From: Panax quinquefolius
Lineage: Eukaryota > Streptophyta > Magnoliopsida > Apiales > Araliaceae
DNA: 64,000 nucleotides
Assembly: GCA_020205615.1 (NCBI GenBank)
Contig: CM035160.1
Coordinates: 118,890,556 to 118,954,555, forward strand
Direction of reading: 5' to 3'
Below the pieces are notes generated by a model, which worked only from the letters and a program-made list of their open reading frames with translations, was not told the origin of the DNA and ran no database searches. Shown piece by piece: positions 10,869-21,771 of this stretch. Every line of letters starts with the position of its first letter. Position 1 is the stretch's first letter. The position numbers and the translations under genes were made by a program.

Positions 10869-11370
10869 TAAACGAATAGCTTTATGGCTTCAAATGACCG
10901 TGATTGATTTTAATGATTTGGTCGCTTGAATTCGCATAATAGGTTGATTAGGAATATGAAAACTAACAACCTTACGAAAACAATCAATTTTTGCATGATG
11001 AGTATTTAACCAATTAATCCCTAGAATTACGTCAAGCACAAGTATTTTTAAAGAAATAAGATCGACAGGTAATGTGCGTTTACCGATTTGAACCAAACAA
11101 GACTTATAAACAGTGGATGTAATGAAGGTTTCTCCCAACGAAGTTTCCACGGATAAGTCAAAGTCTAATTTCTCCGGAGTCAAATTTAATCGTTGAGTGC
11201 AAGTAGGAGAAATAAAAGAATGGGTAGAACCGGTATCAAATAAAGTATAGACTTTGCTAGAGTTTATGATAAGCTTACCCGTGATGACCTCATTTGGGTT
11301 CCTTGCTTTCTGGAAGGTCACAACAAACGCTCTCCCTTGCACTACCGGTTTTGACTTTTCTGGGACGGCC
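10869..11370 (-). pseudogene. E1 protease
   Basis: Retropepsin-type aspartic protease with the active-site motif TLFDTGSTHSFISPTC (about 11190-11250) and a second conserved motif DVILGINWLNTHHAKIDC. It would cleave the Gag-Pol polyprotein. A TGA at about 10887-10889 (VI*SHKA) lies after the domain; E3 has TCA there, so this one is a transversion. Confidence 0.85.
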
Positions 11371-12182
11371 TTTGGTGCCTCCATCCTAGCTGAACTTGTC
11401 TTCGGTGAACGACAAAATCCGGGTAAGTGACCTTCTCTTCCACAATTATAACATGCTTTGGACGGCATCGCGCAGTTTGGACTGATGTGTTCCTCCCCTC
11501 CGCATTTGAAGCATATGATAGGTGGTCGTTCTCCTTCCTTAACAACGGGTGCTGGTGCTGACGTCCTTCCATCATTGTTGAATCTCCTCTTCTTGAAATG
11601 TCCATTCATATTGTTTTGGCCCTGATTACCACCGAAGTGGTTATCATTTTTGGCTTGTTGATTCCCTCCACGCTTCTTGTCACCGCTTCGATGACTGCTC
11701 TCCTTTGGTTGCGTTGACTCGTTATCGCGCTCCACTAACTGAACCCTATTTACAACATCTGAATACAAACACAGTTTATGAGAAATAAGATGTTGACGTA
11801 TCTCCAGCTTTAAACCTCTTAAAAACATCTATGTCATTTTCTCTTCATTATCCACCAAGTGGGACGTAAACCGAGATAACTCGGTAAACTTGGCTTCGTA
11901 CTGCGACACGGTCATATTATTTTGCTCCAACTTGATGAATTCTACCTCTTTTATATGACGAATACTTTCGGGAAAGTACTTGTCGTTGAATAGTTCTTGG
12001 AACTTTTCCCAAGACATCTTCGATCGGCGGAGTTGAGTACGCTTTACCGATTCCCACCAGTAATCTGCCTCTCCTCATAACATAAAGGCGGCAAAGGAAA
12101 CCTTTTGCTCCTCGGAGCATCCCAAGACATCAAATATCTTGGTGATCTGCTTTATCCATGCTTCCGCCTTAAGTGGTTTTGG
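11370..12182 (-). pseudogene. E1 gag, N-terminally truncated
   Basis: Retrotransposon gag core ([42 protein letters not shown]) followed by a basic, N/G-rich linker and two CCHC zinc knuckles: CFKCGGEEHISPNC (usual Gly before His now Glu) and CYNCGREGHLPGFC. It would form the particle and bind genomic RNA. In-frame stops at 12075-12077 and about 11829-11831; no frameshift from 12182 to the end of pol, so gag-pol was a single ORF. The first ~95 residues (present in E3 from 40954) are cut off at the junction with E2. Confidence 0.88.
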
Positions 12183-13260
12183 ATCAAAAATAGGTATCCA
12201 TTGCCACGTATTGATGACCTGTTTGACCAGTTGCAAGGAGCCAAATTCTTTTCAAAGATTGATTTTCGTTCCGGATATCACCAATTGAAGATTAGAACCG
12301 CTGACATTCCGAAGACGGCTTTTCGAGAACTCGATGCGGGCATTATGAATTCCTAGTCATGTCCTTTGGATTGACTAATGCTCCTGCTGCCTTCATGGAT
12401 ATGATGAACCGAGTATTCAAGGAATATTTAGATCACTTTGTGGTCGTCTTTATTGATGACATCCTTATTTATTCCACAAGACGTGAAGATCATGAGCAAC
12501 ACTTGAGGCTAACACTCCAAAAGCTTCGTGAATATAAGCTTTATGCCAAGTTGAAGAAATGCGAGTTACGGCAGAAGAAGTAGCATTCCTTGGGCATGTG
12601 GTATCAAGTCATGGAATATCCATTGACCCAACAAAGATTGAAGCTATTCAAAGTTGGGAACAACCTAAATCGATGATCAAAATACGTAGCTTTCTCGGTT
12701 TCTTTGGTTATTATCGGAGATTCGTGGAAGGATTTTCTCGAATCGCTACTCCATCGACTCAAATGACTCGAAAAGATACAAAGTTCGGTTGGAGCGAAGA
12801 ATATGAGAAGAGTTTTCAAGAACTCAAGAGGAGACTTATTTCAAAGACATGTTCGACAATACCATCCGGCTCGGAGGATTTGTCATCTACATGATGCTTG
12901 AACAAAAAGGTTGGGATGTGTTCTCATGCAACATGGAAAAGTTATAGCCTATGCCTCATGACAACTCAAAGAATATGAGAGGAATTATCCTACTCATGAT
13001 CTAGAGTTAGCAAACATTGTCTTCAGACTTAAAATTTGGAGGCATTACTTGTATGGGAGAAAGTGGAGATCTTTACGGATCATAAAAGCCTCAAATATTT
13101 CTTCACTCAAAAGGAACTCAACATGCGACAATGACGTTGGCTTGAACTCGTTGAAAGATTATGATCATACCATCCAATACCATCCCGAAAAGCGAACGTG
13201 GTAGTATGGCGCATTGAGTAGAAGATCATATGCAAGTACGAGTGCGTTATTGTCAACGCA
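12183..13260 (+). pseudogene. E2 reverse transcriptase and RNase H remnant
   Basis: RT from [20 protein letters not shown] with [34 protein letters not shown] and the intact FIDDILIYS box (about 12445-12475), then [20 protein letters not shown]. Open stretches 12105-12356, 12359-12583 and 12559-12894 lie in different frames, so at least two frameshifts break RT. RNase H is damaged: the YSDAS motif near 12885 is garbled and a stop follows. The N-terminal fingers are missing because of the junction at 12183. Confidence 0.85.
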
Positions 13261-13379
13261 AAGGCCCATTTTGTGTGACTTACAAAGGATGGAGATAGAG
13301 TTAAAGACTCCAGGGACGCATGTGATGATAGCGAGTATACGAGGAGAACCGACTTTAATCGATAAAGTTAAAGTCGCCA

Positions 13380-14836
13380 AGCTACGACTCTAGAGGCGAT
13401 GCGTATGAGGAAGAAAGTGCAAGAAGGTGCTATCTTGGGAAGCAAGAATAGATGAAGAAGGAATACTTGAGTTAACTCCAGACTTTGTGTTCCTAACGAC
13501 CACGATTTAAAGTATAATATCATGATGGAGGCGCACAACACACCATTTGCAATCCATCTCAGGAGTACCAAAATGTATCATGATATTCGGCCATACATTT
13601 TGGTGGAGCAATACGAAGAGAGAGATAGCGCTGCTTTATCTCAAGGTGTCTAACTTGTCAACGAGTTAAAGCGAGCATCAAGTACCAAAAGGTCCATTGC
13701 AACCACTTGAAATTCCGAATGGAAGTGGGAGCACATTACCATGGATTTCGCATCTGGGTCTTCCTAAGGTTTCTCAAGGCATTGATGCGATTTGGGTCAT
13801 TGTTGATAGATTGACCAAGTCTGCTCATTTCTTCCGATACTGAGAAACTTATACACTTGAACGCGTCTTGCTTATATGTACATAAACGAGATTGTAAGAT
13901 CGCATGGTATGCCTAAGATATCCATAGTTTCTCGATCGAGACCCAAGATTCACTTCACGATTTTGGGTTAGTTTGCAAAAAGCTATGGGCACAGACTTCA
14001 CGATTTAGCTTCAAGATATCATCCTCGGGACGGACGGACGATGGAGAGGACTATTCAAACTCTTGAAGATCTATTAAGACTCTGTGTCCTTGATTTCAAG
14101 GAGTTGGGACAAGTTCTTACCATTGGTGGAGTTTTCCTACAACAACAGCTTATCAAGCAAGTATCGGCATGGCTCCATTCGAGCGTTGTATGGAAGAAAG
14201 TGTCGCTTCTCCAAGACGTTTGGGATGAGGTGGGTGAAGCAACGTTGTTGGGACCGGAGTTGGTACGTATGACTACTAAAAGATTTAAATGATCCGACAA
14301 CGTATAAAAACCTCACAAAATCGACCAAAAAGAGTTATCTTGATCTTCATCGAAAGGACGTGGAATTCGATATAGGAGATCATGTGTTGTTAAGAGTTGC
14401 TCCATGGAAAGGAGTTACAAGATTTAGAAAGAGAGGAAAACTTAATCCTCGATTCATCGGTCCATTTTTAATCCTCGATTGAGTAGGAACTGTGGCCTAT
14501 AGACTCGCTTTACCGCCAAATATGTCTCATGTTCATAACGTTTTTCACATATCCATGTTACGTAAATATGTGAAAGACCCGAACCATATTATTGAGTTAG
14601 AACCGGATGAAATAGCGGAAGATTTGACGTATGAAGAGGTTCCTGTTCAAATTTTGGATAAGAAGGAACATATTCTACGCTCCAAGGTTATACCTCAAGT
14701 CAAAGTTTTGTGGAGGAATCACGATGTTGAGGAAATGACTTGGGAGTTAAAATCTGAAATGAAATCAAGGTATCCTTACCTCTTCGACATACCAGTATTT
14801 AACCCAATTTCGAGGGCGAAATTTCATAAGAAGGGA
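13380..14836 (+). pseudogene. E2 integrase and chromodomain remnant
   Basis: Fragments of integrase are recognisable in all three frames: MYHDIR (zinc domain, 13575), WEHITMDFA (first catalytic Asp, about 13735), ...MERTIQTLEDLL (Glu region, 14041) and a C-terminal segment. From 14492 a clean frame gives MAYRLALPPNMSHVHNVFHI and a chromodomain-like PQVKVLWRNHDVEEMTWELK (to about 14760). Many small indels relative to E1. The last frame runs through the polypurine tract into the LTR. Confidence 0.82.
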
Positions 14837-14839
14837 GGT
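14828..14839 (+). promoter_or_regulatory. Polypurine tract of E2
   Basis: AAGAAGGGAGGT immediately before the LTR start TGTAAGACCC at 14840. Confidence 0.8.
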
Positions 14840-15515
14840 TGTAAGACCCAACTTTTTTATAAATAAAGATGAATTTTTCTATAAATATTATTTTTGAATA
14901 TTATGGAATAAATTTGATATAATATTATAGTTGTGGGTAATATTTATAAATTTTGCAAAGTAAGCAAGTTGTTATAAAATATTCGTTTGGTCTGGGAATA
15001 TTCTTTTTGTCGGGAATATTCATACGATTTTACTCAATCATTAATTGGACCCCATAATCGGAAGTATTGTCGTAATAACGACAAAATTATCTTTCTATAA
15101 AAATAACTACGGAGGTTATTACCGTTAAAACTGTTGAAATACCCTGGTAAAAGTACAGTAATACGCGTGGTTGCATAGTAGCACATGGTATTGATTATTG
15201 ATGTTTACGTGAGAAGTCACTTAGCTATACTCAATTATTGCTACAGTAATTATTGCATCATATCTCTTATATTATTGATTCAATTATTGTCACAGTATCA
15301 TCTGTATAATATGTTATATTATTAATTAAGACGACAAGTTATAAATGATTAATAATTGTTGAAAGATTAAAATGTGTTGATTAAAAATAAAATGATTTGT
15401 GGTAATATTTATTCAATCCTTGATGTATATAAAGAGTCTCATTATGAGACGTTTGTGGTAAGTTTGATTATTTTATGGGGGGCCATATGTCATCATCTAA
15501 GAGTCTCTTCAATCA

Positions 15516-15680
15516 ATAGTAATTACCTTTGTGAATAGTAATTACCTTTGTGAATAGTAATTACCTTCGTCACAATTGTATTTACCTTTCACAATAGTAT
15601 TTACCTTCGTCAATAGTAATTACCTTCTTCAATAGTAATTACCTTCGTCGATAATAATTACCTTCGTCAATAGTAATTAC
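15516..15680 (+). repeat. 20-bp tandem repeat in U3 of LTR-A (about 8-9 units)
   Basis: Units of the form AATAGTAATTACCTTCGTC, with TTTGTG, TTCTTC and GATAAT variants, end about 160 bp upstream of the TATA box. Absent from the LTR-A copies at 1-2024 and 38414-40766, which carry other repeats here. Confidence 0.85.
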
Positions 15681-15840
15681 CCCTTCGCAAATAGTAGTTG
15701 TCCTTCAATATTACCAAGAGTTAATCGCCTCTTCGATGTTCCAAGGGTTAATTACCCCTTCATGAAATAGTAGTTGTCTCTTCATATTACCAAGAGTCAT
15801 TTTGACCCTTCATAAGACCAAGAGCCACCCTCGCTTTTTC

Positions 15841-15848
15841 TATAAATA
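15841..15848 (+). promoter_or_regulatory. TATA box of LTR-A (E2)
   Basis: TATAAATA followed by GAAAGCTCATTCCTTCATT, conserved with 39123. Confidence 0.7.
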
Positions 15849-16084
15849 GAAAGCTCATTCCTTCATTATTTCTTACGAATTCACCAAAACTCTGTAGAGA
15901 GAAACTATAGAGAGAAAGAAGAAAAGTATTCTGCTACTTCACTTTTCCAATATTCAGCCTTTCTAAGGTAGGGAATATTATTTGTTATACTAAGTAAGGG
16001 ATATTATTCTTTTGTATTCATGAAGAGAACTTGATTATTCCATTCCTTATTATTCCATTGGAATAACCTTTATACGCGGACTAC

Positions 16085-16440
16085 CCTATACTTGGTGACA
16101 TTCTTCTATTATTACATCTTTATTATTCATTGGAACATCCTTGCTGCATGTGTTTTACACCTTGACTGGTTCCGCTTCTTTATTATTCTGCTGGAACATC
16201 CTATCATGTGTTTTTACACCACCGGTTCCGCTTTTTTATTATTCTCATTGGAACATCCTCGCATGCATGTGTTTTACACCGGGACTGGTTCCGCTCTTTA
16301 TCATTCTCGTTGGAATATCCTATCTCGTGTTTTACTCCTGATCCGTTCCGCTTTTATTATTCTGTTGGAACATCCCGCTTGCATTATGAATTTCACGACC
16401 TAGTTCCGTTATTATTATTCTATCTGAATAACCTGTCTAT
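16085..16440 (+). repeat. LTR-A minisatellite (~60-bp unit)
   Basis: Five to six units built on GGTTCCGCTTTTTATTATTC, then TTGGAACATCC and a variable GCATG-containing spacer ending TTTTACACC. It lies 250-600 bp downstream of the TATA box, so it would be transcribed within R/U5. Confidence 0.85.
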
Positions 16441-17539
16441 GCGATGTACCGCATGCATGGTGATTTCTTTTATTCTATTCTTTATTATACTCAGTTGGTT
16501 AAAGTTTTGACTTCTATACTCCATGAAATTGGTAGAATATCCTTGATATTTGCGCTTCATCCAGTATCTTTTCATGGAAATATTCTTCTGAGCATTCTTG
16601 AATTTTACTCTACACAGAAGTATCATGTTGACAATTTGGACGTTATTAGTTCCTGGACAAATTAATTCTTGAACTTGTTTTATTGAATTCTTATATCATT
16701 GTCATCATCCTCATGTTTATATTTTTTTGAAAGTCATCTCGTGGCAGTAGGTGCATAGATGGACTTGGTATGATTATGACCAGGGATTATTCGATGTAAT
16801 CATGACCGTAATGTTACAAATGATGTGGTAAAAGTCCTCATTGGCCCGTGCAGTGCATTGATGGACGAGGTTGTTGGCATGATCATGACCATTAATGAAT
16901 ACACAACTATTCTTGGCTGTAGTAGTGAATAATAATTGTGGTCGTGATACTAAAGAATATCCTTGGCAGTAGTGCGAGGTGTGATTCGATGATGTGGAAT
17001 ATTTATTAAAGCCGAGTCTCAAATATAATAAAGGATGATGAAAACCTTTTAAATCATAAAAGATAGTAGATTTTATTTTCTACTTGACTCTTTTAATGGA
17101 TTCTTTGGTTTCATTTGTAGTTAAACTTGATGTTCATTACATTTTATCAATTTAACAACATTTGTTGTAGGCTAATTATAATTTATTCGCATTATCTTAG
17201 TCATAATATTTCTTCTTGAGCTAGTTGAGCTCACCCTTTCTTTCACTTGTTCTCTTCGTGAAATGAGAATATAGCCGAGACGAGTCGGGGAACGGAGTAA
17301 TGGTCCGAGAGGATAGCATTAGTAGTCCTCACTATTCTGTGAAATAGTGTGATAATAATTGTAATGAGGACTCCTTTTGAGTTTGTATAATATCTAGTAG
17401 ACAATATTTGTATTCAAACTCACGCTTTATTTAAGTATTGTACACCCACAGCTTATATTAGTAAGTGGTATTTAAATTCTGTACCATGTATCTGACTACC
17501 CAAGATGGGTGATGTATACCTAATTTTGGGGGCGTCACA

Positions 17540-17870
17540 AATCTGTCTATCAGAAAATGCATGGACACTACATGCCCGGAGGATATCTCATCCTGGGTTA
17601 CTCTATGCCTCAAACTAGTGAGGGTCATAAACTGTCGGCTCATATCTCCTGCAGCCATCCGAGCACAAGGCTTGTCAAGTGCCAAATCTGTCAGATGCTC
17701 ATACTCCTCTAAGGTAGGAGTCAACTCCTGGGTATCAAACCGGAACACCTACCTAACCGGTACCCAGTGCTCCAGCATGCCCTCTACAAAGCCCAATAGA
17801 ACTTGGAACATCAGGAGGATCACTGAGTGCCGCAACAGCTGATCTACGGTCACCCGATCTGGGGGTGAAA
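17540..17870 (-). pseudogene. DUF7745-like domain fragment (uncertain)
   Basis: Minus-strand reading gives a segment ending LEHWVPVR, a stop, then FRFDTQELTPTLEEYEHLTD followed by LALDKPCARM and about 40 further residues up to the LTR boundary. The pattern of an aromatic-D/E-L-TPTLEEY motif after a hydrophobic 'LVxFWxP'-like helix is how I remember the DUF7745 / transposon-associated domain common in plant genomes. The open frame continues into LTR-A, where the residues come from LTR sequence, so the protein is truncated at 17540. Function unknown. Confidence 0.45.
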
Positions 17871-18260
17871 ACTATTATGCCACGACCTCAAATAGGAGGC
17901 CACTAATACTGGTGGGGTGTGATCTATCCGGCTAACGGTCGAAGAAGAAATTTGTAAGGTCGTGTCATAAGACCATCGAGGGGTCAATGCTGAACATCTC
18001 TAGACATATATATGCATAACATAATACATGCATGATAAACAATAGATGGAAATATGATGTAGGGAATGGAAAATAGTATATCTACATTCCTAAGTACATC
18101 ATCATCTAATACATCATCTCTGTATATAGCTGGAAAATATAGGGAAATGGGGTACAGTCGCCCAACAACTAACAAAGGCCTATCAAAAGATATAACGAGA
18201 ATGGGGAACAGCCACTCAGTATCTTACAGAGGCCTATCAAAATATATAGCGAAAAATACT

Positions 18261-20221
18261 TCAGAAGAAGTCAATAGTGTTGATGTCTACTTCATCTAAC
18301 CTATCCATTTGATATAACTTCTCCTGGGTCACGATATCTCCGCCAAAAGGGATATCAGGCTGATACAACAGAGGATATGCACTGGCAAAACCATCTAAAT
18401 ATGGGCCACCTGAAGGGCTAGTCCCTGAGCTAGAAGGATCAAAAGTATCCACCTCTGAAGGATCTCTACCCAAATGTTGGATGAAAAAATGTGCCCAGTA
18501 CAACTGCTGGGTCAATCTATCAATCTGCGTCAAATGAGTAGGCTCTCGGATGCAAGCAATCCAATCCACCATCATGACGGAGCCAGGAACCTTATCCCCA
18601 ATGAACTGTGTGGCGCGGGTCTGAGCTCTGTTGGTACAAGGAGACCACCAGTGATAGAATGCCTCCTAAATGAACGGTCCCTCTGATAAATCAAAACCAT
18701 CAACTCCCACTAACGGGATATCTCTGATCGGTGGCTGTGACATAGGCCAATAACGCCTGGCAAGAGGATAGATCGGTATACGGAAATCTCATGTGATGCT
18801 CCTGATAACACGCTCTCCTAAATAGAGCTCTCATCCTCCATCTGTGAAGAGAGGAATCCGAAAGGTGGAAATCACATGCTTGACACCAGTCGGGAAACCA
18901 CCCTCAAAGCTAATTGTCAGGTGATCCTCAGAGTAAGGAACCCACGTAATGACATCGGCTATCAATAACTCCAACTATAAGCGAGAATGGGTTAAACCCT
19001 CAGTTATAGGAACCTCCACCAGCGTGGAGTGATGCCAATGTCATCCTCTGTGGATAGGTGTCTAAACCTAATAGAGTAATGGAATGCAGACATGGAAGCC
19101 TCTTATAGGCCCAAAACTGCCAATACAAGATCAAACATCTGCGGTCAGTCAATGCTCTTAACCTGTACAAGGGAAATCAAAGGAGAAATACTCACCAGCA
19201 GGAATGGGTAAAATCTTAGCCAAGCCTCTGTCAAGCTCTGCGAACGCATGCGTATTCCCCTGAGGAAATAGGGAAAGGTATAGGAGCCCCAATAATACTT
19301 TCCAATACGGTTCACCTCACGTGTGGCACTGACTAAAGCGAATGACACCGTGTAAGAGTTATCTGCTAGGAAACAACCCCGGAGGATGACCTAAAATAAT
19401 CGTCGAAGAATGCAATCCCTGACTCTCCTATCATCGGGAAATGGCTCACTCAACGCCCTACTTGTGGCCTCTACACTCAAAGGACCTACACGAACTATCC
19501 TACCTTTAAGTGCCTCAGCCTAAACTCCTAACAAGGATCGAATGGCAGTAAGGGAAATATCAGCCACACAAGGCATTGACGCCCCTCCAAACTCTATACC
19601 GGTTATAAACGAACAATCCATCGACATCATCATCACCTCGTAATCTAGTAAATGGAGAGACTGAGTCTGGTGAAACCATCGCTCAGACAACGCCATGAGA
19701 AAACCCCAGGGACAACGGTGGGGGAGGATGGAAAAGAACGCCTCGAAACCCCAAGCATACACAATCTCTCGGTACTCTGGAGGAAGAGTCTGATATAGAG
19801 AGTGTATACTAAACCAGTTCCTTCTAGGCTGCGTAAAGCCGGGAACCTGCATCACAATGTAAATGAACATCAAAATCTTGGCTCCTTATCAATAGGAAAA
19901 AGGAAGATCAAACACAGCTTTTACCTCGTTTGCATGTAAATAGATCGAGGGGTGGCGGCTCAAATCATCCAAAAGCTCTGGATTTGTCACATTTATGGCA
20001 GGTAACTCTCTACGGGGAATAGAACCAACAGGAGAGGGAGCCGCAACCGGTGCATCCTCCTCATCGTCCTCAACATTCGGTACCTCAACCCGGACAGGAC
20101 GAATTACTAACTTCGTCAAATGACGAGGCTGTCAGGCTTGGCGAAGCCGAGGCACATCAGAAGCTCTCCTCCTCACACCTGAAGAGGTCCTACGGGAGCT
20201 ACTCGGATGGTCTAGATCCAT
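18261..20221 (-). pseudogene. Plant mobile domain (PMD, aminotransferase-like) protein remnant
   Basis: The probable start is ATG at 20221 (MDLDHPSSSRRTSSG), followed by an acidic, proline-rich N terminus. The PMD core is spread over 19873-19145: YAWGFEAFFSIL, ALSERWFHQTQSLHLL (the 'lverW...tFhlp' region), then after a broken stretch VNRIGKYYWGSYTFPYFLRG (the 'deigsysWGsaaLayLyreL' region). A C-terminal Ser/Pro/Asp-rich tail ends in a stop at about 18261 (…DINTIDFF). In-frame stops at 19880-19886 and 20130, plus several frameshifts, make it non-functional unless introns are involved. PMD proteins occur as host MAIN/MAIL genes and as cargo in plant transposons; the setting here favours a transposon-borne or captured copy (inference). 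Confidence 0.6.
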
Positions 20222-21771
20222 GTATCTGGACAAAAGTATCCAAATCACCTCAAAAAGGGTGTGGTAAATTCTAACTTGGAGCATTTTAAAGGCATTTTAT
20301 GTCTATATGCATGGATTACTTTAACGTACGACTATAGTAGAGTTAAAAGTGCATAATCTATTCAATGCCTAGACTCATGGAAATATTTCGCCAGAGTCTC
20401 CATTGTAAAAAGGACTATCCACATGCACATATGCATGACTAGGTGGTAATTCAGTAGCACACTAATCCACAATCATAAATATACTATATGCATAAAAATA
20501 TCAAAGTCAAATCCATAAGGCTAGTCTAATTACTAGGATTACTTTGCTTTACAACCTTTGCTCATTTGTCCTCAAATAGAATAAGAAATAGCAGAAAAAG
20601 GTGCTAATATTACTGTTTCAAAAGTTAAATTTTCACATCAATATGTTTAGCATGGTTAAATACTAACATTTACTATGTTGAAATTTTTTTATCAAGTCAT
20701 TTGAGCATGCATATTCACTACTATGTGTTTAGAAGCATTTCATGTGATAACTCATTTTCCAACGCACAAAATTGGAAAAGAAGACATGCATACATTACAA
20801 GGATAGTGTAGAACACTTGTACTGTGATGGATTTTGCCGAAGACAACCCGTACTCAATAGATCTGAAGAAGAACTCTCGGATTCTCTATGTGGCGCAACT
20901 TGAAAATGACTTGTGAAAGGGAAAGGCCATCACAAATAGACCCACGGATGGTCGCGGGTCTACCTGCGGCTGCCGTAGGTCCACCTATGGTTGTCCCAGG
21001 TAGGTCCCACCCCCTCCGGCTCGATCCAATTTGAGTTGCAAAGGAGGTCCCACAAGCTGAAAAGTCAAATCAGGAAAAAAGACTCTACCCAATTAAGAAG
21101 AAAAGCCTGAAATCTTAATTTTCAGTGACCAAACTGCGGGTCTACATATCACTCATTGCTATTCGCCTGAATATAGGGTTCACAAAGTCGATGATCACAG
21201 CTATTGCAAACTACATTTTGTAATACCTGAGAAAGGTTTGATGCCATTAACTTGGGTTTGTGATTTTAATTACAGCCATATCTTTCAAACCTCTCCCCAG
21301 CAGAGACTTCATACAAACTTCACCATTGAAGTACATTTCAACGAAGGTCAAGCAACCTTGGCGTTATCAGTCGTTGGAAAGTAAATCCCGCGAAGCATCA
21401 GAGGTGGCCCGATGATGTTCATCCGTTGAAGCACATTTCAACTAAGGTCAAGTAGCCTTGACATTTTTAGTCGTTGGCAAGTAAATCCAACGAAGCATCG
21501 GAGATGGTCCGATGATATTTTTTGACATCGGGATTTTTACTGTTCCTTTTCTGTTCTTGTCTTTTGGTGTTCTCATGTTTGGTGAGATTTGTTTGAAAAA
21601 ACAAGTTGTGAAAAGGTTCGACATTTATATGTCGATGATTGGACTGTAAGAGTCGCTAGTTAGTGTTTTTAATTGGTTATACCAACGCAACTGAGAAAAG
21701 GTTTGCACATTGACCCAGTGATGTGACACTTCTTAACGGGTCTGTGAAACCAAGATTAATTGGGGTCTGGG
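20222..21771. other. No gene recognised; unique-looking spacer
   Basis: No ORF or domain with support. It holds a GC-richer patch with repeated GGTCTACCT/GGTCCACCT words (20940-21015) and a 100-bp tandem duplication (21321-21520). Could be the upstream region of the PMD gene or part of an unrecognised element; no terminal repeats seen. Confidence 0.5.
21321..21520. repeat. 100-bp tandem duplication
   Basis: Two copies with a period of exactly 100 bp, sharing GTTGGAAAGTAAATCC-like and GGCCCGATGAT-like words and differing by scattered substitutions (e.g. CAACGAAGGTCAAGCAACC versus CAACTAAGGTCAAGTAGCC). No ORF spans it. Confidence 0.8.

Larger units (their letters stand above)
7698..12182 (-). 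mobile_element. E1: Ty3/gypsy chromovirus (Tekay/Del-like), 5' truncated
   Basis: Minus-strand element: partial gag at the right end, then protease, RT, RNase H, integrase, a chromodomain-like C terminus, a polypurine tract and the first 151 bp of a 3' LTR-A. Order PR-RT-RH-INT identifies Ty3/gypsy; the C-terminal VKVLWRNHDVEEMTWELE segment is chromodomain-like. The 5' LTR, primer site and N-terminal gag are lost at the junction with E2 (about 12182), and most of the 3' LTR is lost at the junction with gene A (about 7698). Confidence 0.9.
12183..17539 (+). mobile_element. E2: Ty3/gypsy chromovirus, 5' truncated, with full 3' LTR
   Basis: Plus-strand copy of the same family as E1, starting abruptly inside RT ([12 protein letters not shown]) and running through RNase H, integrase, chromodomain and polypurine tract to a complete 2.7-kb LTR-A. 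E1 and E2 therefore meet head-to-head with no intervening sequence, both lacking their 5' ends. A full gypsy 5' half is absent on both sides of the joint. Confidence 0.9.
14840..17539 (+). repeat. LTR-A, full length (2.7 kb), 3' LTR of E2
   Basis: Starts TGTAAGACCC at 14840 and ends AATTTTGGGGGCGTCACA at 17539, the same end as the LTR at 40766. Contains a U3 tandem repeat (15516-15680), a TATA box (15841), a minisatellite (16085-16440) and a late GAGCTCACCCTTTC motif (17228-17241). It ends abruptly against a protein-coding remnant, so E2 integrated into, or was joined to, that sequence. No target-site duplication can be tested because E2's 5' end is missing. Confidence 0.9.

Noticed and set aside
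15516..15680. CRISPR-like array
   Set aside because: Units are about 20 bp with no unique spacers; an ordinary U3 tandem repeat in a plant LTR.
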